From: Spirosoma rhododendri
GTDB lineage: Bacteria; Bacteroidota; Bacteroidia; Cytophagales; Spirosomataceae
Direction: 5' to 3'
Length of the DNA: 64,000 bases
Assembly: GCF_012849055.1 (NCBI RefSeq)
Contig: NZ_CP051677.1
Span: forward strand, 2,370,501-2,434,500
Below the pieces are notes generated by a model that did not search any database, was not told the DNA's origin, and worked only from the letters and a program-made list of their open reading frames with translations. The position numbers and the translations under genes were made by a program. Of the stretch, positions 25,018 through 34,698 are shown piece by piece. Numbering within the stretch: the first letter of the stretch is position 1; every line of letters begins with the position of its first letter.

Positions 25018-28000
25018 ATGATTCAACTACTACAATCGGGCCGGTCCTTGTTGTTGATGATGGTTGCGTTGCTCGGCATGAGTGTCGGCGCCATAGCCCA
25101 ACAGTCGGATAAGGAAGTCGCAAAAACAGCCAAGGTCAGTACTGATCTACTCCGGTTGATGACCAATAACGGCTTGTCGAACCAAGCATCCGCCGGCGAT
25201 TTGCAACGGGTAAACCTGTATATCACCGAAGGGAATAAAGTGGCTATCGACGCACTGGCTAATTCTGAACAGGACGGCCCGGCGCTGCTCCAGGCCTTGC
25301 AGTCACTGGGCCTTGAAAGGGCCGTTTCATCGAATCAGCGGGTGTCTGGTTATCTGCCTATTGATAGGCTGGATCAACTGAAGAACATAAGTGTTCTGAA
25401 GATTGCCCGACCTTCATACCGACCGTTTCACAAAGTTGGTGCTGTAACGTCTCAGGGTGATGTGGCTATGCGCGCAAACATTGCCCGGTCAACGTACAAT
25501 GTGACGGGGGCTGGCGTGAAGGTGGGTATCCTCTCCGACTCCTATAACGCACGGGGCGGGGCAGCCGCCGGGGTAGCTTCTGGTGATCTACCAGCCGGTG
25601 TGCAGATACTGGCGGACTTGCCATCGACCGATACGGACGCTACTGACGAGGGCCGGGCAATGGCTGAGCTGGTTCACGACGTGGCCCCCGGTGCTGCGAT
25701 TGCGTTTGCCACGGCCTACAATACCGAACTCGACTTTGCCCAAAACATTCGGAATCTGGCAGCGGCAGGGTGCAAAGTCATAACTGATGATGTTGGTTAT
25801 TTCGCCGAACCTTTTTTTCAGGACGGTGTCGTAGCGCAGGCTATTGATGATGTCGTGACCAATCAGGGAGTGGCTTATTTTTCATCGGCTGGTAACTCGG
25901 CACGTTCGTCTTATCAAAGTCAATTCACGGCAAGTGCGCCAACTGTGTTTCCCGGATATAGCTCGGCAAGTTACACGGCTCATAATTTCGGTGGAGGGGA
26001 TACCCGCCAAACGATCACTATTGGGCCGGGCAGAACTATAATTGTTAGTTTCCAGTGGGACGACCCTTTCTTTTCGGTTGGCGGTGGAACGGGAGCCAGA
26101 ACGGATATGGACCTTCTGGTGTATTATAACGGACAACTACAGACTTCGCTGTCTAGTGCCGAAGAAAACATAGGGGGCGATCCTGTTGAAATAATTGGCA
26201 TTCGGAATAATGGCCAGGCGAATCTGGCTATCGAACTGGTGCTGGTGAAATACTCAGGGCCCAATCCTACACTTGTTAAGTGGGTAAATTTCGGCAGCTC
26301 TGTCGGTATCGAGTACGATACCAAAAGTTCAACGGCTACTGGCCACCCAAACGCAAGTCAATGCATTGCGGTTGGTGCTGCGCCCTATTTTCAAACGCCG
26401 GCGTACAGAAACACATTATCGACGGCGATAATTGAAAATTTCTCGTCCGCTGGTGGTACACCAATTCTCTTCACTAAATCAGGAACCCGGATTGCGCAGA
26501 CGGTACGCCAGAAACCCGAAATTGTAGCGGTCGATGGTACGAATACTACCTTCTTCTATCCTGGAGATGATTACGAAAATGATGGGTTTCCCAACTTTTT
26601 CGGCACGTCGGCGGCTGCGCCCCATGCCGCTGCTGTTGCGGCCCTCATGAAGCAGAAGGTATCTACGATCACACCGGCTGCAATCCTATCGACTCTGGAA
26701 ACGACGGCACTGGATATGGATGACCCTTCGACCAGCGGCTTCGATACGGGTTTCGACTTCGGCACCGGCTACGGATTTATTCAGGCGGACCGGGCCTTGC
26801 AGGTCATCGGTAATACGGCCCCAACAGTAGCCAACGCCATCCCGCCCCAGTCGGCAACGGTTGGGCAGGCGTACACCTACACGATTCCGGCCAACACCTT
26901 CACCGATGCCGAGACGCCTAATTCGCTGACGCTGTCGGTGACTGGTCTGCCAACGGGTCTGAGCTTCACGGCACCAGCCACCATCAGCGGTACTCCCTCA
27001 ACGACTACAGGTTCGCCGTTCAATGTGACGGTCACGGCTAAAGATCCGGGTAACCTGACGGCCAGCACCACGTTTACCTTTACGATTGCCCCTGCTGCTC
27101 CGGTAGCGACGGCTCCGGTGGCCCCAACGCTGCCCAACCAGACGGCCACGGTGGGCGTTGCCTTCAGCTACGTGGTGCCAGCCTTCTCGGGCACAGCCCC
27201 CATTACCTACACCGCGTCGGGATTGCCGGCGGGTTTGAGTTTTGAAGCCAGCAGCCGCACCATCTCGGGTACGCCCACGATGGCCCAGGTCAGCATGGTG
27301 ATGATTACGGGCACCAACTCGGCGGGGTCGGGTAGCGGCAACTTCACAATCACCGTCAGCGCGGCACCGGCCGGGGGTACCTTTGCCATCAGCGGGGTGA
27401 CTACCAACGGCTGTGCACAGCTGACGCCCGATTCGCGGCAGGTGACCTTCACCCCCCAGTACAGCAATAGCGATGGCAGCCCCATCAGCTTCCGCGTCGT
27501 CAACGAGTCGTTGCCTACCACGGCACCGGGGCCCTACAGTCTACGGCTCTACACCGACAACCCGGTGATCACGCTGGAGGCCACCCAGTCGGGCAAGGTT
27601 GTTACCCTCAGCTACAACTGGCTTAGCGCCTGTAGCACAGCCCCCGGCCCAGCGGCTCCGGTGGCCCCAACGCTGCCTAACCAGACGGCCACGGTGGGCG
27701 TCGCTTTCAGTTACGTAGTGCCCGCCTTCTCGGGTACAACACCTATCACCTACACCGCATCGGGCCTGCCCGCCGGACTGAGCTTCGACGCTGGCAGCCG
27801 TACCATCTCGGGCACACCTACCACGGCGCAGGTAAGCATGGTGACAATCACGGGTACCAACTCGGCGGGCTCGGGTAGCGGGATGTTCACCATCACGGTA
27901 AACGCAGCACCGGTGGGGGGCAACTTCGCCATCAGCGGAGTGATCACCAACAGCTGTGCGCAGCTGACACCCAATTCGCGGCAGGTGACCTTCACCCCCA

Positions 28001-28466
28001 GTATAGCAACAGCGATGGCAGCCCTATCAGCTTCCGCACCATCAATGAGTCGTTGCCCACCACGGCACCGGGGCCTTACAGTCTGCGGCTCTACACCGAC
28101 AACCCGGTGATCACGCTGGAGGCTACTCAGTCGGGCAAGGTTAGTACCTTCAGCTACAACTGGCTCAGCTTCTGTAATAGCAGCAGCCGGATTGGGGTAG
28201 CCGAACAGCGGGAGCCAATGCAGGTTCGTGTACTGGGCAACCCGGTGCTGAGCGAACGGGTGGAGCTGGAAATCCGGGGCGTGGTGGCGGAGTCGGTTCG
28301 GATTCTGGCGACCGACCAGCAGGGCCGAACGGTTCATGAAACGAGCATCAAACAGGCTGACGAGGTCGAGCGGGCTACGGTTGAGCTGGGCCGTTCGGCG
28401 GGTATGTATCTGTTGCGGGTGAGCACGCCAACCCAGCAACAGGTCATCAAATTGATCCGGCAGTAG
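25018..28466 (+). CDS. T9SS-sorted subtilisin-like protease with Ig-like repeats, frameshifted
   Basis: Large exported S8 protease. A signal peptide ends near residue 28 (AIAQ). Catalytic residues are D174 (GILSDSYN), H220 (AELVHDVAPGA) and S531 (GTSAAAPHAAA). From about residue 600 there are putative-Ig (He_PIG-like) repeats, two of which are near-identical 181-codon units. The frame runs to 28110 and is then replaced by a +1 frame ending at 28466, which encodes the rest of repeat 2 and a type IX secretion sorting domain (GRTVHETSIKQ, GMYLLRVSTPTQQQVIKLI). Repeat 1 has C6 at 27452-27457; repeat 2 has C5 at 27995-27999. Restoring one C gives 1149 aa. Sequencing error or a real slip are both possible. 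Confidence 0.88.
27111..28190 (+). repeat. Two tandem 543-bp coding repeats in the subtilase gene
   Basis: Unit 1 starts at 27111 and unit 2 at 27654, both opening GGCTCCGGTGGCCCCAACGC. Each encodes an Ig-like module (TATVGVAFSYVVPAFSGT) plus a Cys-containing segment (NEPLPTTAPGPYSLRLY-type). Unit 2 lacks one C in a homopolymer, which causes the frameshift. Confidence 0.88.
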
Positions 28467-28485
28467 AACCGAATTTAGTCTGTGA

Positions 28486-28525
28486 CAAACGCATCGAGGG
28501 GCCAACTGGTCCCTCGATGCGTTTG
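28486..28525. terminator. Hairpin between subtilase and dehydrogenase genes
   Basis: The perfect 15-bp stem CAAACGCATCGAGGG / CCCTCGATGCGTTTG with a 10-nt loop lies between two convergent genes. The T run is short (GTTTG). Confidence 0.75.
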
Positions 28526-28538
28526 TGGTAATGTGGAA

Positions 28539-29363
28539 TTAATTGGCCTGGCTCCCCTGCGCTTTTTTGGATACGTCGTCCCATTCGTGCCAGGTGGCGA
28601 GCCGCTCCTGATATTTGGGCTCAACCAGCCGGAGCCCAACGGAGCCGAGAAATAAACGCAACGGCGGTTTTTCGGCGTCAACGACCTGGAGAATAGCATC
28701 GGCGGTTGCGTCGGGATCGCCGGGCTGGCTTTTCTTACGGTTCTCCTTAATCTGATTCCGCAGGTCATCGTACGCCGGATTGGGCTCGCTGTGTTTCGCC
28801 GAACTACCACTCCAGTCGGTGGAATAGCCGCCCGGCTCGATCAGCGTGACGTTGATGCCAAACTGGGCCACTTCCTGCGACAGCGATTCACACATACCTT
28901 CCACCGCCCATTTCGATGCGTGATAGATGCTGAAAATCGGGAAGGTGGTAACGCCACCGATGCTCGATACCTGCATGATGTGGCCGCTGCCCTGCGCCCG
29001 CATGATCGGGAGTGCCGCCTGAATGATCCAGATGGAGCCAAACAGGTTGGTTTCGAGCTGCTTCCGTACTTCGTCTTCGCTCAGCTCTTCAAAAAAACCA
29101 AACTGCCCGTAGCCCGCGTTGCTAATGAGCACGTCGATGCGGCCAAATGTGTCGTTTGCCCGTTGAATAGCGTCGAAACAGGCCTGCCGGTCGTCAACGT
29201 TGAGTGACAGGGGCAGGAAGTTGTCGCCATAGGTATCGGCCAGGTCGTTCAGGCTATCGGTATCGCGGGCGGTAGCCGCTACTTTGTCGCCCCGTTTGAG
29301 GGCTGCTTCGGCCCACACGCGCCCAAAGCCGCGCGAAGTACCGGTGATAAACCACACTTTCAT
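28539..29363 (-). CDS. Short-chain dehydrogenase/reductase
   Basis: Classical SDR oxidoreductase of 274 aa. The cofactor motif TGTSRGFGR is at residues 8-16, NAGYG in the middle, Ser in QVSSIGG, and the active-site pair in SIYHASKWAVEG (Y-x3-K). Similar proteins are NADP-dependent ketone or alcohol reductases; the substrate is unknown. The frame is open to 29423, but the ATG at 29363 starts directly before the Rossmann strand (MKVWFITG) and is preferred. Confidence 0.9.
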   Translation of the reverse strand: MKVWFITGTSRGFGRVWAEAALKRGDKVAATARDTDSLNDLADTYGDNFLPLSLNVDDRQACFDAIQRANDTFGRIDVLISNAGYGQFGFFEELSEDEVRKQLETNLFGSIWIIQAALPIMRAQGSGHIMQVSSIGGVTTFPIFSIYHASKWAVEGMCESLSQEVAQFGINVTLIEPGGYSTDWSGSSAKHSEPNPAYDDLRNQIKENRKKSQPGDPDATADAILQVVDAEKPPLRLFLGSVGLRLVEPKYQERLATWHEWDDVSKKAQGSQAN

Positions 29364-29563
29364 GAGTATCAGATAAATAAACTGGTTAGTACATACTGCC
29401 GTTGTCGGGCCGTATCTGTACAAACTAATTTTAACCCGCTTTGTCTACGTCCTGAGGTGCGGTAAGCTACCGTTTACGAATTAGTTAGCGTGCTTTTACT
29501 GGCGGTTATTGACAATCAGCAGACAAGGGCGCAGATTTGGATTCACGTAACTTTAATTCGTCT

Positions 29564-30223
29564 ATGAGATTCATGACCACGCTGGTCGCGCTGCTAGTCT
29601 CGATCGCTGTGAGTACAGCACAAACGCGGGAGATTTATACCAATCCCAACTTCAAAACGCTGGCTAAAGATCACAAAGTGCTGGCCGTACTGCCTTTCAA
29701 AACAACGCTGCAACTGCGGCCGAAGGAGGTTGAAAAAAATGGTGGACCAGCGGGGGTAGCTGCGCTGGAAAAACGCGAAGGACTCGATGTGCAGAACGCC
29801 GTGCATTCGTATTTTCTGAAACGGAAAGAAAGTAAAGACCTGACCGTCGATGTGCAGGACCTGGCCCGCACCAACGCCCTGCTGGCACGGAACGCCGTCA
29901 CCTACGAAACGCTGGCCAGCTTTACCCCCGAAGAACTGGCGAAAATGCTGGAGGTCGACGGAATTATATCCGGCACGTTTGAAACCACGCAGCCCATGTC
30001 TAACGGCGCAGCTATTGCCATGTCGTTCGCCGTTGGTTTCTCCGGCCCGACCAATACGGGTAAAACGACCATCAGCATCAACGACGGCAAAACGGGCGAA
30101 CTGCTCTGGAAATACGACAAGACACTGTCACGCGGCTTCGGCAGCAACACCGGATCGATCATCACGACGATCATGCGGAAAGCATCGCGCCAACTGCCCT
30201 ACGACAAAGATTACCGGGATTAG
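29564..30223 (+). CDS. Exported CsgG-like / putative lipoprotein-associated protein
   Basis: A 219-aa protein with a signal peptide (MRFMTTLVALLVSIAVSTAQ), chosen over an upstream TTG at 29537 because the ATG starts the signal peptide. The mature part has an alpha/beta pattern like CsgG or the GNA1162 family: KVLAVLPFKTTLQLRP, then a long helix, LEVDGIISGTFETTQP, and a last strand with TGELLWKYDKTLSRG. These proteins take part in outer-membrane assembly or stress response, but no function can be assigned here. A near-perfect 52-bp hairpin follows. Confidence 0.72.
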   Translation: MRFMTTLVALLVSIAVSTAQTREIYTNPNFKTLAKDHKVLAVLPFKTTLQLRPKEVEKNGGPAGVAALEKREGLDVQNAVHSYFLKRKESKDLTVDVQDLARTNALLARNAVTYETLASFTPEELAKMLEVDGIISGTFETTQPMSNGAAIAMSFAVGFSGPTNTGKTTISINDGKTGELLWKYDKTLSRGFGSNTGSIITTIMRKASRQLPYDKDYRD

Positions 30224-30230
30224 ATAACTC

Positions 30231-30283
30231 GCCTACCAACAAAAATGCCCGACAATCGCTGCCGGGCATTTTTGTTGGTAGGC
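30231..30283. terminator. Bidirectional terminator with perfect 21-bp stem
   Basis: GCCTACCAACAAAAATGCCC plus G pairs perfectly with its complement across an 11-nt loop; the T5 and A5 runs lie within the stem arms. Confidence 0.88.
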
Positions 30284-30360
30284 GGTTTTCGGTATTCGGT
30301 TTACGGTATACAGTTCACGGCGGATAGCACCGTAAACCGAAAACTATAAACCGTAAACCG
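30284..30360. repeat. Low-complexity inverted repeat of GGTTTAC words
   Basis: CGGTATTCGGTTTACGGTAT on one side and CACCGTAAACCGAAAACTAT plus further copies on the other form an imperfect stem just after the RND pump gene (minus strand). Confidence 0.6.
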
Positions 30361-30361
30361 A

Positions 30362-33300
30362 CTATACTTCTGCCGATTCGCGGGTGACGGGTTTGCTTTT
30401 CTTGCCCGAAATCCGGTTCCAGGCGCGGCTTGCTGCGTTGAAACCGTTCTCAAACGTCAGGTACACCGTCGGGACGAGGACCAGCGTCAGCAGCAGCGAA
30501 CTGATCAGACCACCGATGATAACCCACGCCAGACCGTTTTTCGATTCCGAACCGTCGCCGGTGGCCAGTGCCATCGGCAGCAGACCAATCGCCATGGCGA
30601 TCGTGGTCATCAGGATCGGGCGAATCCGTTCGCGGCCCGCTTCGATCAGTGCTTCGACCGTGCTCTTGCCTTCTTCCTTCTGCGCATTGGCAAAGTCGAC
30701 CAGCAGGATAGCGTTTTTCGCTACCAGACCGATCAGCATAATCATACCGAGCATAACGAAGAACGAGATCGATTCGCGGGCCAGTGCCAGCGCCAGAAAC
30801 GCACCGATTACGGCCATCGGAATTGAGAACAGGACGACGAACGGGCGGAAATACGAGTTGTATAGCGCAACCATCAGCAGGTACACAAACGTGATAGCCA
30901 GCCCCAGCGCGATACCTAGGCTACCAAACGCGTCGGCCTGCCGTTCCAGATCGCCTTTGAGTGCATATGTGACACCACCCGGCAATTCCGTTTTCTTCAA
31001 AATATTGTCGATCTCCGTACCGACCGTACCCACCGGCCGACCAACGACGTTGGCATTGACCGACAGCGACCCGACCCGGTTGTAGCGCGATAGCTGCGTA
31101 GCACCCGTGCCCAGCGTCAGGTCGGCAATCTGGTCGACTTCGATCAGGTTGCCCTGCGCGTCGGGAACGGTCAGGTTACCTACGTCGTCCTTGCTCTGCC
31201 GGTTGAACTGATTCAGCTCAACGCGGATATCGTAGTCACGATTGCCGATACGGTATTTGCTGTCGGTATTACCCGAGAAGGCCGTTTGCAGCGTGGCACC
31301 GACGTTCGCGACGGATACGCCGTACTGCGCCATTTTCCGGCGGTCCAGATTCACTTTCAGCTCCGGCTTAGGATCATCGACCGATAATTCAACGTCTGTT
31401 GTACCGCTGACCGAGGCCACAACTTTCTTCACGATAGCCGCCGATGCTTCCAGTTCCTGCTGCGTATTTCCCTGCAACAGAATCTGAATCGGCGTCGCGT
31501 TGGCACCACCCGTAATACCGACCGGGGCCGATTTTACGTTCAGACCGGGAATCTGCATGATCTTGGCTTTCTGTTGGGCCGCAAACGTTTCAATCGACAC
31601 GGGGCGCTGATCTTTCGGAACAATCGTCACCGTAATCTCGGCTTTGTGGTAGGGCGTTGACCCCAGGCCACCGCCCTGCGATGAGCTTGAATACCCGACG
31701 TTCGAGTTCACCTTCGTCACATACTTCGTGTTCATCAGCTCTTTCTCAATCTGCTGGCAAATCCGGTTGGTTTCGGCCAGACTGTTGAATGGCTCCCCTT
31801 CGACCTGAATGATAAATTCGCCCTGGTCACTTTGCGGGAAGAACGTGGTGCCGATAAAGCCACCTGCAACCAGTCCGATCGAACCGATAAACAGGGCGAT
31901 AGCGGCCAGATAAACCCAACGCTTGTGGAACAGACCCCACTGCAACAGTCGGGCGTACCCGTTTTTGAGTGAATCGAACTGATGTTCGAATCCTTTCAGG
32001 AATCGCTTGCCCAGACCCGGCCCGTTGAGGTCGGTTTCCTTGGCAAAACGCGACGCCAGTAGTGGGGTAATGGTAAACGACACGATCAGCGACATCAGCG
32101 TCGAGAACACGACAACCAGCGAGAACTCGCGGATAATGTTGGCGATCAGACCCTGTACGAAGACCAGCGGCAGGAATACTACCACGTCGACCATCGTAAT
32201 GGCGACGGCTGTAAAACCAATCTCGTTCCGACCGTCGAGCGATGCCTGACGGCGGTTTTTACCCATTTCGAGGTGCCGGTAGATGTTTTCCAGGACCACA
32301 ATCGAGTCGTCGACCAGAATACCGACAACCAGCGAGAGGGCCATCAGCGTCATCAGGTTCAGCGTGAAGCCCAGCAGATACATTGGCACGAATACCGAGA
32401 TAATCGACGCCGGAACCGATACCATCACGATAAAGGCATTGCGCAGGCTGTGCAGAAACAGCAGCATCACGAGCGCCACCAGCACAACGGCAAATTCAAG
32501 GTCGAAGATTACGCCTTCGGCCGATGCCAGCGTGTAGGTCGAGGAGTCGCTGGTGATCTCGAACTTCAGGCCGACGTTGGCGTACTGCTTTTCGATGTTG
32601 CCCAGAATCGCCCGCACCCGCTGACTGATCTCAACGGCGTTGGCGTCGGTCTGCTTCTGAATCGTTACCCCGACCGATTCGCGGCCGTTGATCCGGTTGA
32701 TCGTCGTTGCGTCGGCCACCCCGTCGGTGACGGTTGCTACATCGCTAAGCAGAATTTTGGTACCGTCGGGCGAGGTTTTCAGGGCCGCGTTCCGAATCTG
32801 GTCGACATTGGTAAACTTACCCGACAGCCGGATGGCGTACTGCGCGCGGTCGGTTTCGATCTTGCCGGTTGGGTAGTCGAGGTTGGCCGAGTTGATAGCC
32901 TGCGACACCTGCGCAACCGACAGGTTGAAGTTCTTCAGCTTGTTGGGGTCGATACCGATGCGGATTTCGCGTTCGCGGCCACCCGTCAGCGTCACCTGCC
33001 CCACACCGTCGACTTTGGTCAGCTGCGTTCGAATCTGGTCATCGACGAGGTCGTAGAGTTTGGTCGGTTCGAGGTTGGCCCGCACGCCCATCCGCAAAAC
33101 GGGCAGATCGTCGGTCGAGAATTTGAGCAGCGTCGGCGAGTTGACTTCGTCGGGCAACTGCGATAGTACGGCGTTGATTTTCCGCTGGGCGTCTTCCAGT
33201 GCCTGGTTTGGGTCGGCGCTGGCGTTGAGTTCAACCTGAATCGTAGACAAACCTTCCTGACTGGTCGAGCTAATGTTTTTCAGGTTCTCGATCGACGACA

Positions 33301-33511
33301 CAGCGTCTTCGAGTTTGCGCGTCACGGAGTTTTCCACCTCCCCGGCTGCTGCGCCCGGATACGTCGTCAGAATCGTCACGACGGACGCATCGAACTTAGG
33401 CAGCAGGGTATAGTTCAAACTCTTGTACGAGATGAACCCCAGCAGACCCAGCACGGTAAAGGCCACCACCACCAGTGTCGGGCGTTTAATGGCAATTTCT
33501 GTTACTGACAT
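30362..33511 (-). CDS. RND efflux pump, inner-membrane transporter (HAE1/AcrB family)
   Basis: Proton-driven multidrug or hydrophobe exporter of 1049 aa. It has twelve predicted membrane helices in the usual 1+5, 1+5 arrangement, with an N-terminal helix RPTLVVVAFTVLGLLGFISY. Two large periplasmic loops contain PN/PC subdomains. Acidic proton-relay residues occur in helix 4 (VGILVDDSIVVLENI). The second half has GLVAKNAILLVDFANA and GRERIRPILMTTIAM. It is the last gene of the operon TolC - adaptor - pump, in that order of transcription, with a TetR gene upstream. Confidence 0.95.
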   Translation of the reverse strand: MSVTEIAIKRPTLVVVAFTVLGLLGFISYKSLNYTLLPKFDASVVTILTTYPGAAAGEVENSVTRKLEDAVSSIENLKNISSTSQEGLSTIQVELNASADPNQALEDAQRKINAVLSQLPDEVNSPTLLKFSTDDLPVLRMGVRANLEPTKLYDLVDDQIRTQLTKVDGVGQVTLTGGREREIRIGIDPNKLKNFNLSVAQVSQAINSANLDYPTGKIETDRAQYAIRLSGKFTNVDQIRNAALKTSPDGTKILLSDVATVTDGVADATTINRINGRESVGVTIQKQTDANAVEISQRVRAILGNIEKQYANVGLKFEITSDSSTYTLASAEGVIFDLEFAVVLVALVMLLFLHSLRNAFIVMVSVPASIISVFVPMYLLGFTLNLMTLMALSLVVGILVDDSIVVLENIYRHLEMGKNRRQASLDGRNEIGFTAVAITMVDVVVFLPLVFVQGLIANIIREFSLVVVFSTLMSLIVSFTITPLLASRFAKETDLNGPGLGKRFLKGFEHQFDSLKNGYARLLQWGLFHKRWVYLAAIALFIGSIGLVAGGFIGTTFFPQSDQGEFIIQVEGEPFNSLAETNRICQQIEKELMNTKYVTKVNSNVGYSSSSQGGGLGSTPYHKAEITVTIVPKDQRPVSIETFAAQQKAKIMQIPGLNVKSAPVGITGGANATPIQILLQGNTQQELEASAAIVKKVVASVSGTTDVELSVDDPKPELKVNLDRRKMAQYGVSVANVGATLQTAFSGNTDSKYRIGNRDYDIRVELNQFNRQSKDDVGNLTVPDAQGNLIEVDQIADLTLGTGATQLSRYNRVGSLSVNANVVGRPVGTVGTEIDNILKKTELPGGVTYALKGDLERQADAFGSLGIALGLAITFVYLLMVALYNSYFRPFVVLFSIPMAVIGAFLALALARESISFFVMLGMIMLIGLVAKNAILLVDFANAQKEEGKSTVEALIEAGRERIRPILMTTIAMAIGLLPMALATGDGSESKNGLAWVIIGGLISSLLLTLVLVPTVYLTFENGFNAASRAWNRISGKKSKPVTRESAEV

Positions 33512-33513
33512 GG

Positions 33514-33612
33514 TAAGTTTAAGGTTTAAAGTCTAAGGTTTAAGGTTTAGGGTTCGAGATTCGAAGTCTGCTCGCGGAGCAACCTTAAACCTTAAACATC
33601 AAACCTTAAACA
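33514..33612. repeat. Low-complexity inverted repeat of AAGGTTT words
   Basis: TAAGGTTTAAAGTCTAAGGT and AAGGTTTAGGG on one side, AACCTTAAACCTTAAACATC and AAACCTTAAAC on the other, form a stem-loop in the 104-bp gap between the adaptor and pump genes of one operon. Confidence 0.65.
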
Positions 33613-33615
33613 CGT

Positions 33616-34686
33616 TTACCGGCTTGCCGTTGAGTTGCTGACCGTTACTTTCGAGCCGTTGGTGAGGTTGAGCTGGCCGTTGACCACGATGGGTTCACCC
33701 TGTTGCAGACCGTCGAGTACCTGATACTGATCGCCGTTGTCGTAGCCGAGTTTTACCCGACGCAGCCGGGCAATATCGTTTTGTACGACGTAAACGCTGG
33801 CGCTGTCGGCACCGCCAACCAACGCCCGTCGGGGAATGAACAACCCATTGACGCCCTGCTTAAACGTGAAGCTGGCGTTGGCCAGCGTACCGGCTTTCAA
33901 TTGGTTTTTGGCATTGTTATTTAGGTACACTTCCACCGGATAGTTGTGCAGCGCGTCGCCCTTGGGGCTGATGTAATGCACGGCACCCGTGAAGACAACA
34001 CCGGGAAATGCCTGCGCCGTTACACGGGCCTGATCGCCGATTTTCAACTGATAGACAGCCTGCTCCGGAACGTTGACGACCAACTTCAACTGATTCAGGT
34101 TGATAACCGACGCCAGCACGGCACCGACCTGTACGTACTCGCCGTTCTCCACTTTCTTGTCGTAGACATACCCGCTGATGGGGGCTACTACCGCGCCGTT
34201 GCCCAGCACCCGCTTCTGCTGCTTTTCACTGATCAGCGTGTTGTTGTACTGATCTTTTAGCTTCTGATAAGCTTCCTGCGTTACGGCACCGCCCTGATAC
34301 AGCCGCTCGTACCGCTCCATCTCGCGTTTGGCATTATCGACGGCGGTCTGGCTATTCTGCAGGACAATGCCCTGTACTTCATCCTGAATATAGCCAACGC
34401 GCTGCCCCTTGCCGACCTGCGTGCCCAGCACCAGGTTGAAGCCGGTCAGCTTACCCCGCGTTTCGGCGATGATGTTTCCCTCGTTCCGGGCTTCGACCGT
34501 ACCGAGTAAAGACAGGTTCTGGTCGAGCTTTTCAAACGTCACGGCCTGCACTTCCACAACCGGTGTGGTCTGGAATACAGCTTTCGGCGTCTTGGCGTCG
34601 TCGATCACTTTTTTGTTGTCGATCAACCGGAAGGCAATCAGCCCGATCAGCGCAACGACACCGAGTACTATAAGAATTCGTTTCAT
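33616..34686 (-). CDS. RND efflux periplasmic adaptor (HlyD/AcrA family)
   Basis: Membrane fusion protein of 356 aa that joins pump and outer-membrane channel. An N-terminal membrane anchor (ILIVLGVVALIGLIAFRLI) is followed by a lipoyl-like half-motif (ETRGKLTGFNLVLGTQVGKG), a helical hairpin (about 110-165), the second lipoyl half (VVAPISGYVYDKKVENGEYV) and beta-barrel domains. There is no lipobox, so it is anchored by the helix. It lies between the TolC and pump genes on the same strand. Confidence 0.94.
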   Translation of the reverse strand: MKRILIVLGVVALIGLIAFRLIDNKKVIDDAKTPKAVFQTTPVVEVQAVTFEKLDQNLSLLGTVEARNEGNIIAETRGKLTGFNLVLGTQVGKGQRVGYIQDEVQGIVLQNSQTAVDNAKREMERYERLYQGGAVTQEAYQKLKDQYNNTLISEKQQKRVLGNGAVVAPISGYVYDKKVENGEYVQVGAVLASVINLNQLKLVVNVPEQAVYQLKIGDQARVTAQAFPGVVFTGAVHYISPKGDALHNYPVEVYLNNNAKNQLKAGTLANASFTFKQGVNGLFIPRRALVGGADSASVYVVQNDIARLRRVKLGYDNGDQYQVLDGLQQGEPIVVNGQLNLTNGSKVTVSNSTASR

Positions 34687-34698
34687 GAGTGGCTTAAC

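Noticed and set aside
27111..28190. Collapsed or misassembled tandem repeat as the cause of the subtilase break
   Set aside because: The two units differ at many bases, so they are true copies; a single base in a C run explains the break.
32273..33166. Long plus-strand frame (297 aa) opposite the RND pump
   Set aside because: Composition is typical of an antisense shadow, rich in Arg, Gln, His and Val; no family features.
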